Assembly (NCBI RefSeq): GCF_000365425.1
Contig: NZ_AQOV01000001.1
Span: 3,224,001-3,288,000, forward strand
Length of the DNA: 64,000 nucleotides
Origin: Methylomonas sp. MK1
GTDB lineage: Bacteria > Pseudomonadota > Gammaproteobacteria > Methylococcales > Methylomonadaceae
Direction of reading: 5' to 3'
The notes beneath the pieces were generated by a model. It saw only the letters and a list, made by a program, of their open reading frames with translations, was not told where the DNA came from and ran no database searches. Below, piece by piece: positions 8,113 through 17,500 of this stretch. Made by a program: the position numbers and the translations under genes. Numbering within the stretch: the stretch's first letter is position 1; each line of letters starts with the position of its first letter.

Positions 8113-9858
8113 ATGAATGACATCATCATCGGTATCGATCTAGGGACCACCAATTCAGAAGTAGCTATCGTCGAAAACGGCAAAGTCACTGTGATCGCCG
8201 ACAATGGCAACAAGATCTTGCCGTCTTTCGTCGGACTCGACGATAACGGCGAGATTCTGGTCGGCACCAGCGCACGCAACCAATATCTGATTTACCCGGA
8301 GCGCACGGTCAAGTCGATTAAACGCTTGATGGGGCAGGATGCCAGGGTGACGATGGCCGGTCAGTCGTACACGCCGCAGGAAATTTCCGCGATCATTCTG
8401 AAACGCTTGAAAGGCATTGCCGAACAGTACGTCGGTCGGTCGATCTCCAAGGCGGTTATTACCGTACCGGCCTATTTTTCCGACGCCCAGCGCCAGGCCA
8501 CCCGCGAAGCCGGGGAAATCGCCGGGCTGGAAGTGGTGCGGATGATCAACGAACCGACTGCGGCGGCCTTGGTGTACGGTGCCGGCCAGGACGAAGCCAA
8601 GCGCATGCTGGTCTACGACTTGGGCGGTGGCACCTTCGACGTGTCGGTGGTCAACGTGCAGAGCGGTGTCGTCGAGGTGCTGGCCAGCCATGGCGACAAT
8701 CACCTGGGCGGCGACGATTTCGATCAACTGATCGTCGATCGCATCCTGGCGCATATTCGCGAGCAACACGGGATAGAAGTCGAGCCGCACGGCAAGGCGA
8801 TGGCGCGCATCGTGCGGGCGTCGGAACAGGCGAAACTGGTCTTGTCCGACGAGCCGTTTGCGACGATAGAGGAAGAATATTTACTGGAACGCCAAGGCAC
8901 GCCGCTGCATTTGACGATGGAGTTGGCGCGCTCGGACTACGAAGACCTGATCGCGGACCATATCAACGCCACCATGGACGCGATCCACATCGCGCTGAAG
9001 GGTGCCAAGCTCACCGCGTCCGACATCGACGAAATCATTCTGGTTGGCGGATCGACGCGTACCCCGTGTATCCGCGAGCGCCTTTTCGATGAATTCGGTT
9101 TCGAACCGCACGGCGAAGTCGATCCCGATCTTTGCGTGGCGATGGGCGCAGCGATGCAGGCGGCGATGATCAACGGCGAGGACATCGGCACGGTATTGGT
9201 CGACGTAACGCCGTATACCTTCGGCACCTGCGCGGTCGGCTATCTGGATGGCCTGCCCTATCCGTATCAGTACGTGCCCATCGTTCATAAAAACAGCGTA
9301 TTGCCGGTGCGCAAGACCGAAGCTTTCGAGACCTATCACGACAATCAACGCGAAGTGAACGTACGAATTTTTCAAGGCGAGGACCCGGATGCGCTGAACA
9401 ACGTCGAAATCGGCGAATTTTTGGTCGAAGGTTTGTTGGATGTGCCGGCGGGCAATATCATCACCTTGACGCTGGATCTGGATTTGAACGGCATCTTGCA
9501 TGTTTCGGCCCGGGAAAAAGCGTCCGGCAAGGAAAAAGCCATCACCATCAACAATGCCATTTCCCGCTTCGATAGCGGCGAGCTTAGTAATGCCAAACAA
9601 CGTATCGACGGCTTGTTCGGTGAAACCACCGGTGGCGAGGCGGGTTCGGTTCCGGTTCCGGAAAGCCTGGCTGTGGCCGCCGCGCGCAATGCGATCAAGA
9701 AAGCCGAAGCGCTGTTCGAAACCGCCTCCGCCGAAGACAAGGAAGACATGGTCGATTTGATCGAAACCATCTCGACTTGTCTGGAAAACGGCGACGAGGC
9801 GGGGCTAAGCGTGCCGGTCGAGCGCTTGAACGACATCATCTACTACCTGGAATCGTGA
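8113..9858 (+). CDS. hscC: HscC-type Hsp70 chaperone
   Basis: The 581-residue protein has the full Hsp70 ATPase domain: phosphate loop 1 GIDLGTTNSEVAIV (residues 7-20), VPAYFSDAQRQATREAG, INEPTAAALVYG, phosphate loop 2 DLGGGTFDVSVV, and the adenosine motif LVGGSTRTP. The substrate-binding domain follows from about residue 380. It is shorter than DnaK (about 640) and lacks the usual acidic EEVD-like tail, ending VERLNDIIYYLES. This size fits the HscC branch. A GGGAACGC stretch before ATG 8113 may be the ribosome site. HscC proteins are specialised Hsp70s that do not replace DnaK. The gene is flanked by its likely co-chaperones; its stop overlaps the next start (GTGA). Confidence 0.9.
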   Translation: MNDIIIGIDLGTTNSEVAIVENGKVTVIADNGNKILPSFVGLDDNGEILVGTSARNQYLIYPERTVKSIKRLMGQDARVTMAGQSYTPQEISAIILKRLKGIAEQYVGRSISKAVITVPAYFSDAQRQATREAGEIAGLEVVRMINEPTAAALVYGAGQDEAKRMLVYDLGGGTFDVSVVNVQSGVVEVLASHGDNHLGGDDFDQLIVDRILAHIREQHGIEVEPHGKAMARIVRASEQAKLVLSDEPFATIEEEYLLERQGTPLHLTMELARSDYEDLIADHINATMDAIHIALKGAKLTASDIDEIILVGGSTRTPCIRERLFDEFGFEPHGEVDPDLCVAMGAAMQAAMINGEDIGTVLVDVTPYTFGTCAVGYLDGLPYPYQYVPIVHKNSVLPVRKTEAFETYHDNQREVNVRIFQGEDPDALNNVEIGEFLVEGLLDVPAGNIITLTLDLDLNGILHVSAREKASGKEKAITINNAISRFDSGELSNAKQRIDGLFGETTGGEAGSVPVPESLAVAAARNAIKKAEALFETASAEDKEDMVDLIETISTCLENGDEAGLSVPVERLNDIIYYLES

Positions 9859-10262
9859 TTCAGCGTTGTCCGGCCTGCAACGCCCGGCTCGGGGCGGCCA
9901 CGCTCTGCCCACGTTGCGGTGCGGAGCTGAAGCAAATCGTTCGGAGTGAACGAGTAGCTCAGCAGTGGCTGAGCGTGTCCTTACAAAGCGCGGAGGCCGG
10001 CCGGTTGGATTTGGCGGTGCCGGCCGTGTTGCGCTCCTTGAGTTTCAAGCAAACCCTAGCCGCCAAGCTGCTTAGAGGCTTTTTGGTTCAGCGCCTATAT
10101 CGGACGCTTTATGATACTGTAGCGCAGCAACGCTGGCCGGAAGCGCACGATATTCTGGGCCATTTGCGAATGTTGGAAGGCCAGAACGAAACCTTACGCC
10201 GATTTGATGACATGATAGGTCAGCTGTCGGTTAAATCGGCGGCAAATTCCAGTAGTGATTAG
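9855..10262 (+). CDS. Zinc-ribbon protein closing the Hsp70 operon
   Basis: Start chosen as GTG at 9855 because it overlaps the hscC stop (GTGA) and puts a zinc ribbon at the N-terminus: C5-P-x-C8 and C18-P-x-C21. The remaining 110 residues are helical and Leu/Arg-rich (AVPAVLRSLSFKQTLAAKLL and a C-terminal helix EGQNETLRRFDDMIGQ). The total is 135 residues, with no signal peptide. The overlap suggests it is made together with the Hsp70. Its role may be client binding or complex assembly; this is inference, and I do not recognise the family. Confidence 0.75.
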   Translation: MIQRCPACNARLGAATLCPRCGAELKQIVRSERVAQQWLSVSLQSAEAGRLDLAVPAVLRSLSFKQTLAAKLLRGFLVQRLYRTLYDTVAQQRWPEAHDILGHLRMLEGQNETLRRFDDMIGQLSVKSAANSSSD

Positions 10263-10328
10263 CGGTGCGTGTTGCGGCCGGGCCTCGCTAAGCTAACGTG
10301 CCTTGCGTTTAACTTTCGGTAGATCACC

Positions 10329-10799
10329 ATGAAAAAACTCCTGCTTACCCTGCTGGCTATCCTGCTGATCATCGAGGAATGGTTGTGGGATTTTCTGTCG
10401 GCCTGCGGTCATTATTTGGCTTTGCTGCTCAGGCTGGAAAGCGTCGAGCGCTGGTTGGCGCAAACCTCGCCGGCCATGGCTTTGCTGGCATTTACAATTC
10501 CGGTGCTGATTGTTACGCCTATTAATCTGGCAGCTTTGTCTTTGCTGTTGCACGGCTTGTTGTTGCAGGGCATTTTGCTGGAAGTGTTCGCCAAGCTGCT
10601 GGGTACTTTGCTGGTGGCGCGGGTGTTTAAATTGACTAAACCGCAGTTACTGACCTTCGGGATTATCGCTTTTGTTTATCACACCGTGATGGGTTGGCTG
10701 CAATGGGCGCATGCCAAGATTGTCGATACCGAGATTTACCGTTGGTCGCGGCAGGTAAAAGTGCAGGTGAAGGCGAAAGTTAAAGCGTGGTTGGGTTAA
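10329..10799 (+). CDS. Small inner-membrane protein
   Basis: 156 residues with an N-terminal hydrophobic helix (LLLTLLAILLIIEEWLWDFL), a long hydrophobic pair at about residues 50-95 and another at about 105-125. It ends in a basic tail (VKVQVKAKVKAWLG), which suggests a cytoplasmic C-terminus. No catalytic motif. It follows the Hsp70 operon after 66 bp and may be independently expressed; an AGATCACC stretch precedes the ATG, with no strong ribosome site. Function unknown. Confidence 0.7.
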   Translation: MKKLLLTLLAILLIIEEWLWDFLSACGHYLALLLRLESVERWLAQTSPAMALLAFTIPVLIVTPINLAALSLLLHGLLLQGILLEVFAKLLGTLLVARVFKLTKPQLLTFGIIAFVYHTVMGWLQWAHAKIVDTEIYRWSRQVKVQVKAKVKAWLG

Positions 10800-10823
10800 A
10801 TTCTCGGGAGATATGAATCGCTC

Positions 10824-11573
10824 CTAGTCCGGATTGGCCCCGGTCAGCGCTTGCCGTTGTTTGAACAGCACGTAGCCGCAGACTATCAGCGCAGCGATCA
10901 TCAATATCGCCCCCAGCAGCTGGGATAGTTTTGCCAGAGTATGATCCTGCGCCAACAGGCCGGATTCTGTCAGCAAATATTCCCAATCGTGAAAACCGTA
11001 AGGCGCGGAATGGCCGAAATTGCCACCTAGCAAGGGTAGTTGTCCGGCGCGCGCGTCATTGATATACGGCGCAATATCCAGAAAATTCTCGCCCACCCAC
11101 CACAAGCACAAGCCGGCCCCGAAAGGATCGCGGGTTTTTAGCAATAAGGTCAGCATGCAAATCGCCGGCATCAGGAGTTGTCCCAGCGTGCCGCCCAGCG
11201 AGGTGATAAATTGCCCGAACGGCCGGAAAATCACATGGCCGGCTTCGTGAAACGGTAGGTTGACCAGATGCAGAAACGATTCGCCGACCGCATTGCTAGC
11301 CAAGCCCGGCGTAATCAGCAACCAGCTCCACAGCAAAAATCCTGGTAATAATAGGCAGCGGCCCATAAAGATGGCTTCGTTGTCCCGGTAGGCGTCGTCA
11401 CCAAATACCGTGTCCGCAGGAGCATCGATAGTAATCACAACTTGCTGGCGTTCCGCCGCCAGGGTGTTTGTATCGCCGTGGTATTTGTAATATTTTGCAA
11501 AGACGATGCCGCAGTGCGGGCAGGTTTCCTCCGCGGGCGGCACATCCCGATTGCACTTAGGGCATGGCTTCAT
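10824..11573 (-). CDS. Zinc-ribbon membrane metalloprotease-like protein (HEAGH)
   Basis: The start is placed at 11573, not further upstream, because an AGGAG lies seven bases before this ATG and the protein then begins with a zinc ribbon (C4, C7, C18, C21). After a linker come several membrane segments. H109-E-A-G-H113 fits the HExxH zinc site, in the context FHEAGHVIFRPFG, typical of site-2-protease-like (M50-type) membrane enzymes. A second possible ligand region is WVGENFLDIAPYINDA. A role in cleaving membrane-embedded substrates is inferred from the motif only. The zinc ribbon could bind substrate or nucleic acid. The neighbours give no clear pathway. Confidence 0.7.
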   Translation of the reverse strand: MKPCPKCNRDVPPAEETCPHCGIVFAKYYKYHGDTNTLAAERQQVVITIDAPADTVFGDDAYRDNEAIFMGRCLLLPGFLLWSWLLITPGLASNAVGESFLHLVNLPFHEAGHVIFRPFGQFITSLGGTLGQLLMPAICMLTLLLKTRDPFGAGLCLWWVGENFLDIAPYINDARAGQLPLLGGNFGHSAPYGFHDWEYLLTESGLLAQDHTLAKLSQLLGAILMIAALIVCGYVLFKQRQALTGANPD

Positions 11574-11718
11574 GGTGGGGCTCCTGGCTTGGAAGGTTAA
11601 GATGGATGCAGGTTTTGCCACTAAACCTTAGCAGCAAGGCCGGGATTTTTTCTGCTCCGGCAAGATTTATTTGCACGTAAGGTGCTTTGCCGAATGAGCG
11701 AGTTTTTTGAGGTTAATC

Positions 11719-12240
11719 ATGTTGGAACTGACATTTTCCAGAGCCGAGCCGGTAGATGCGGAGCAACTGGCGGCGCTGATCAATTCGGCGTATCGCGGCG
11801 AATCCAGCCGGCAGGGCTGGACCACCGAAGCCGATTTGCTGGACGGCCGGCGTACCGATGCTACGGATATTCTGGACTTAATCAGCCGTGAAGAATCGAT
11901 GATTCTGCTGTGTCGGCGGCAGGCTGGTTTACTGGGCTCAGTGCATTTACAAAAAATTGATCAGCAGGTGCAAATCGGCATGTTGGCGGTGGCGCCGGCT
12001 ATGCAAGGTCTGGGAATTGGCAAGCGTTTGTTGGCGGCGGCCGAAGCGGAGGCCAAGCAAGCTTGGTTGGTTAAACACTTCGTGATGGCGGTGATCCCTT
12101 GTCGGACTGAGCTAATGGCTTTTTACGAACGGCGCGGCTACCAGCGCACCGGGACTATTAAGGCGTTTCCGGTAAATCCGGCATTGTGGCAACCTAAAGT
12201 GGTCGGTTTGTCTTTGGAATTATTGGAGAAGCATCTCTAA
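11719..12240 (+). CDS. GNAT-family N-acetyltransferase
   Basis: 173 residues from ATG 11719, which has GAGG six bases upstream. The acetyl-CoA-binding motif A is clear (IGMLAVAPAMQGLGIGKRLL, including the Q/R-x-x-G-x-G/A pattern) and motif B includes AFYERRGYQRTG. GNAT enzymes move an acetyl group from acetyl-CoA to an amine; the substrate cannot be told. It is a single gene facing away from the metalloprotease gene, with a 145-bp divergent gap that may hold both promoters. Confidence 0.85.
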   Translation: MLELTFSRAEPVDAEQLAALINSAYRGESSRQGWTTEADLLDGRRTDATDILDLISREESMILLCRRQAGLLGSVHLQKIDQQVQIGMLAVAPAMQGLGIGKRLLAAAEAEAKQAWLVKHFVMAVIPCRTELMAFYERRGYQRTGTIKAFPVNPALWQPKVVGLSLELLEKHL

Positions 12241-12285
12241 GCGGTCGCGCCTGGCTTGATGCCTTTGATGGTAAATATAGCGCGA

Positions 12286-13209
12286 TCAATTGCTCGGGCT
12301 GTTCACCGTGGCTACGACTTGATTGCCGTTTCCAAGATAATCAAGTGAGTCGAAACTCAACATCCGGGACAAAGCAATGCCCCGGCCGTGCAGGTCGGTT
12401 GCGCGCTCCGGCGAGAAGGTCAGGAAATTCGAAGGATCGAAGCCCTGACCCTGATCTTTAATCGTAAAGGTGGTGCGGGTTGCTTCTCTGACAATTTTAA
12501 CCACCACGAATTTATCTTCATATTCAGGCTGATTGAGCCGGCGTTCGATTTCTTCACGCCAACGACCCTGGCTAACCAATTCGGTTTTTTCTTGATAGCT
12601 GATGCCGAGATTACCGTGTTCGACAGAATTTAGCAGCAACTCGGAAAGTCCGGTGGCGACTTTTTCCGGGTTGCATGACAAGTCGGCAAGCAGCGTGGTC
12701 AAACCTTTGATTTCATTTAAGGTCCGGAAGCCAAATTCCGCTTTGCGCAGCAAGCTTAGCGCTACTCGCTTATTGGTAATCCGGGTTTTCAGCGCTTTGT
12801 GGCGACGGCTGTCATCAATAGCTGACGCCACAAAAGCGAGTAGAACTTTTTCGTCGTACGGTTTGGTCAGATAATGATAAACCCCGGCATTGATGCCTTC
12901 CACAATGGCGTCCCGTGACGAAATTCCGGTCTGAAAAATCACTGGCAGCTCGGCGAACCGCGGATCGCCTTTGATTTTGGCCAACAATTCCATGCCATCC
13001 ATCTGCGGCATATCCCGATCAGTCACGACGATATCGAAGGGTTGTTCGCTGCCGTTGAGTAATTGCCAGGCATCTAAACCGTTGCTGGCGGATTGAACCA
13101 GGTAACCGTCTGACTCCAAGAATTTGCGGAGTATTTCCCGCATAAGTTTCATGTCATCGACGATCAATACCCTGGCTTTAAAGTCATGGTCAGAAAATTT
13201 CAACGCCAA
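12286..13209 (-). CDS. Response regulator fused to an anti-sigma-type HATPase domain
   Basis: Residues of about 12-135 are a receiver domain: acidic pair VDD (18-19), phospho-acceptor Asp in VVTDRDMPQMDG (about 62-64), and the Lys of LTKPYD. Residues of about 165-305 are a GHKL ATPase fold of the RsbW/SpoIIAB type: SELLLNSVEHGNLG carries the N-box, and IKDQGQGFDP and GRGIALSRML carry the G boxes. There is no DNA-binding domain and no histidine box. Such proteins usually control a partner by phosphorylating or binding an anti-sigma antagonist in a partner-switch. No partner gene lies next to it. Confidence 0.85.
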   Translation of the reverse strand: MALKFSDHDFKARVLIVDDMKLMREILRKFLESDGYLVQSASNGLDAWQLLNGSEQPFDIVVTDRDMPQMDGMELLAKIKGDPRFAELPVIFQTGISSRDAIVEGINAGVYHYLTKPYDEKVLLAFVASAIDDSRRHKALKTRITNKRVALSLLRKAEFGFRTLNEIKGLTTLLADLSCNPEKVATGLSELLLNSVEHGNLGISYQEKTELVSQGRWREEIERRLNQPEYEDKFVVVKIVREATRTTFTIKDQGQGFDPSNFLTFSPERATDLHGRGIALSRMLSFDSLDYLGNGNQVVATVNSPSN

Positions 13210-13314
13210 TTCTCCTAAAGGCAGCGGTTCGATTGATTAGCTGAGAATATCAGCCTAAGTGATGCTATCTGTGTTCGGTTCAATACGCAACTGTACCGAT
13301 TTTGCGGATTATCG

Positions 13315-13630
13315 TTGAATGTAGGGTTTGGCGGACAAACCCTGATTTGGCGGGGCAGAGCAGTCGCAAATTGTTTCCTGATTAGCAAGCTGCTTCAGCT
13401 GAATTCCTCACGCACCCTCAAAATCGTCATTTCGGCAGGGAATGCCGAAATCCAGATTGCAGGGATAGCTCGAAGCTTGCCATCCATGGCTCTGGATGCC
13501 TGCTTCCCCGCAGGCACGACGGACTCTTTTGGTTTAGCTGAAGCAGCGTAGGTATACGTGAGAAACAAGTTCGGCAACGGTAGGTGCGAATTCATTCGCA
13601 CTGTGCGGATAAATCCGCACCTACGCCGAA
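13315..13630. repeat. Cluster of REP-like palindromes in a 766-bp intergenic region
   Basis: Three hairpins are visible. At 13322-13340, GGGTTTG pairs with CAAACCC. At about 13429-13450, ATTTCGGCA pairs with TGCCGAAAT. At about 13579-13625, a double hairpin is enclosed by GTAGGT/ACCTAC. They fit the short dispersed palindromes common in such genomes. I see no convincing gene between 13210 and 13975. Confidence 0.6.
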
Positions 13631-13831
13631 CACTTATATAGGTTATTTCATGATCATTCCTTAATAGTCAGGAATTGTTTTGCAATGGTTTAGGCGCGCG
13701 AGGCATTCAACTGAAGCAGCTTGCAAATCATGCCTTTTGATGCTCTTGAGATTAAAGCGCTAACGCATGATCTTACTTATCAATCTGGCCGCCGCTCCCG
13801 CGCTGGCGAGAGCCCAGCCGCCACGGCGGGT

Positions 13832-13863
13832 TTAGCCCGTCTCGGTTTCCTTATCTTAGTCCG
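13832..13863 (-). other. Second copy of the lon 3' end (candidate attachment site)
   Basis: On the minus strand this stretch reads D-stop-D-K-E-T-E-T-G-stop, the same last seven residues as the Lon-type gene ending at 19839. The two DNA stretches (13832-13863 and 19839-19870) match at 26 of 32 bases in the same orientation, with an unbroken core of CTCGGTTTC and flanks. With the integrase remnant at the other end, this fits a direct repeat left by site-specific integration into the lon tail. Confidence 0.55.
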
Positions 13864-13975
13864 ATGTGATGATGTTAACCATTGATACAGCTAGTTTTTT
13901 ATTTTAATTATTATGGTGTTACTGTAAATGATACTGCATTTTTCACCCTGACTCGGTTTATGGCCTAAGATTGCG

Positions 13976-14359
13976 ATGATTACCAGCCAGTTTCAAATCT
14001 TCCCAGATCTCGCAGAGTATTCCATCATTGTAGGACCAACAACCCCTTTCCTGGCTCGTTTTATTCGGCCCTTTGCATCGAACGGCATAAATAGCTTGTT
14101 TGTTTTTTTAGTGAAAGAAATACCAGGTGGTCACACTTGTTGGGTTTTCGGGATGCCGGTTAAACTACATCATGCCGGAGCACGTTGGACGTTGCTAGAA
14201 ACCCTGCTAGGGTCAATGCAGCCGGTCGGCCATGAAATGGAATTTTTGCCTATGAACAAACAAGAAGAAGTCTTTAAAACCCTTATCAACTTAGCATGGC
14301 GGGATGATTTGGCGGCTACGTCTACGAAACTGGAACATCAACTAAATTTACCCAAATAA
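13976..14359 (+). CDS. Hypothetical protein
   Basis: A 127-residue frame (MITSQFQIFPDLAEYSIIVG to HQLNLPK) without signal peptide, membrane helix or known motif. No good ribosome site precedes the ATG. It is inside the lon-flanked island, 170 bp before the R-M gene. It could be a real cargo gene or a chance frame. The stretch 14347-14490 after it can be read as a short peptide tail (LAWLDHIAVKWPDHLL, then WSELHRN, stop) without a start and may be the remains of another gene. Confidence 0.4.
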   Translation: MITSQFQIFPDLAEYSIIVGPTTPFLARFIRPFASNGINSLFVFLVKEIPGGHTCWVFGMPVKLHHAGARWTLLETLLGSMQPVGHEMEFLPMNKQEEVFKTLINLAWRDDLAATSTKLEHQLNLPK

Positions 14360-14528
14360 CCCAACAAAATCGACCCCAACTAACGCAGACACTAGGCTGG
14401 CGTGGCTCGATCACATAGCGGTCAAATGGCCCGATCATTTGCTACGCGCACGCGGCGCGCGGCGTTGGTCGGAACTGCACCGCAATTAGAGCGGCTGATT
14501 TACCCTCCTTACCCAAAACAATAACAAC

Positions 14529-17500
14529 ATGACTGTAAACAAATCAACCGCACGGGAGAGTTCATTTAAACCGCTGCCGCTATTTTCTAATACTTTTCTT
14601 CTCTCAGTCTGGACGAACGATTACTCCGAATATTGTGCAAACGGTAAAGATGAAAGGCTGATTGAAAAACTTAAACATTGGTTAGAAAAAGATTTTCAAA
14701 AAGAAACTGTCTCAGAAGGCGGATTTATCGAGACGTTTTTTGTTGATTTGTGGGATTACAAACGCTCTGGCATGCAGTCCAAAACTATGGGCTATACCCT
14801 GGAGCAACAATTTCCCATTAACAAAGCGGGACAAAATGGCGGCCAAGGCAAGGCGGATTTGGCGCTCGGTTGGTTCGGAAATTCTGAGCTTCCCAACACG
14901 CCGCAAGTGTTATGTGAGTTTAAAGACGTTCGTTCCGGGTTGGACAAGCCCCAAAATCGAAAAGGTAATGACCGCTCCCCGGTCAAGCAATGCGCTGATT
15001 ACCTGAAATATGCCAGCGAGCAGTTCACACCTTACGGTAACGAAAAAATCCAACCCACCTGGGGCATTGTCACCGACATGAAGGAATTCCGTTTGTATTG
15101 GAAATCTCGTATGCCTCAACAATGCGAACGCTTTGATATTGCAGAGATGATCGGACAAACCGAGAGCGCCCGCCAGCAACGTTTTTTGTTTAGCCGTGTA
15201 TTTCATCATGACGGGTTGATGAACCAGGGTGGCGAATCACCCTTGCAAAGCCTGCTTGCCGCTCAACGAGTGCGGGAAAGCAAACTGGAAAAAGGTTTTT
15301 ATTTTGAATACCGTGATTTCCGGACCACGCTGTTCAAAACCTTGTTGGCCCATAACCCGAATTACCAAACCAATCAGCGCCAACTGGTACGTCTCAGTCA
15401 GAAATTACTCGACCGGTTTTTATTCATCCTGTTTTGCGAAGACATGGGCCAGCGGCTCGACTTCCCGGTTAATTTGTTGCGGGACATACTCAGCAAAGAG
15501 AGCCAAGATCAACACTTTGACCCGGAAGACGTCGAACTTTGGGACGGGAAAATCAAGCGTATATTTCGAGTCATGCGAGAAGGTGGATTGTTCAAACCGC
15601 ACACCATCAACCGTTTCAATGGTGGCTTGTTTGCGGAAGATGATGCCCTGGAAAAGCTGACGGTTCCCAACAAGGTTTTTTGCGCAGTCAACCAAGGCAG
15701 CGATGCGGCGGCGCTACAAAGTCGGTATAACAATCTGCTGTATTTTTCCGCCAACTACAACTTTGGCATCGAAGATAGCGGCGAGCGTGCAGTTGGCCTG
15801 TATGCGCTGGGCCGCATTTTTGAACAATCGATTACCGACCTGGAAATCATGGAGGCCGAAGCCGCGGGCACAGCCTCGTTGATGAAGCTCAGCAAACGTA
15901 AAACCGACGGCGTGTACTACACGCCCGAATGGGTGACTGCCTATATCGTTGAGGAAACGTTAGGCTTGCGGCTGAGGGAAATTCGCGCCGAACTGGGACA
16001 GGCTAACTTTAGCCAACTTGACGCCGCGCAAATTGATGCAGACCACGGCATAACTACCGGCAAACTAAAGCCAAATACTCAAAGCATGCGTTATTTCGCT
16101 TGGCTGGGCAGCTATGAGCAAAGCTTATCCAAAATCAAGGTTCTCGACCCTGCTTGCGGAAGCGGTGCATTCCTGATTCAAGCCTTGAAACGTCTGTTAC
16201 AGGAATACGAATGGATTGCGTCCGAACGCCGGCGTATCAGTTATGCCCATCGGCAAACCCAACTTTTTGACCTAGCCAAAGCCTACAGCAACATATTGAC
16301 TCATAACCTGTTTGGTGTGGACATCAACCCGGAATCGGTCGAAATCACCAAATTGGCTCTTTGGCTGCATACTGCGTTGCCGGGAGAGCCGTTGTCTTCG
16401 TTGGACAACAATATTCTTTGCGGTAATAGTTTGGTCGATTGGGACATCGAAACGGTGATCGGCCCCTTGACTGACGAACAACGCCAACGCATCAACCCGT
16501 TTACCTACTCAAAGGCGTTTGAATCGGTGTTTGCCGCCGGCGGCTTTGACGTCATCATCGGTAACCCGCCCTACATTAAATTGCAGAACATGCGACAACT
16601 GCAATCCGAAACCACCGACTATTGGGTCAAAGCACGACAAGCACCGCCGGGTGTCGAAAAAATCGATCAACCACCTAAATTCCTCAGTACTCAAACCGGC
16701 AACTATGATATTTACCTGCCGTTCATCGAATACAGTATCGGGCTGTTGAACCCCCAAGGCCGCATGGGCTTTATTGCGCCAAATGTCTGGACAGTCAACG
16801 AATACGGCGAAGGCTTGCGCAAGAAACTTCACGATACGCAGCAATTGGAACGCTGGGTGGATTTCAAGAGTTACCAGATTTTCGAGGAAGCAATCACCTA
16901 TACTGCCCTGCAATTCTTTACCGGCCAAGCTGTTGATGGCATCAAATTGCACTTTGCACCCCATGGCAATAGCGATCTTTCGGCGCTGGAATGGGCGAAT
17001 ATCGAAGCTCAACCCTATGCGGAATTGTCCACTACGGGTGCTTGGCAATTTATGCCGATTGTAGAACGTAAGTTGATTGAAAAACTTGGAAATAACTGCA
17101 AGCGCCTTGATGACGAAAGCTTAACAACGGCCATTTTTCAGGGCTTGATCACCAGCGCCGACAATATTTACCACTTAACCAAACTCAGTGCTGGGCGATA
17201 CATCTCCCATGCTGACAAGCCCAATCCTGTCGAAGTCGCAATTGAAGATAATTTGATGCGCCCGCTGGTTTCTGGTCAGGAAGCCAAGCGTTATCAAACA
17301 CCCAATACCGAAACCTATCTGTTATTTCCGTACAAATTAGACGAAACCAAGCCACGGCTTTACACACAAGCTGAGATGGCAGCGCTTTTCCCTAAAGGGT
17401 GGTCATACCTGAAACAACATGAATACGCTCTGCGCAAACGAGAAGGTGGAAAATTCGACACCGATACTTGGTATCAATTTGGACGCAATCAAAATATTGA

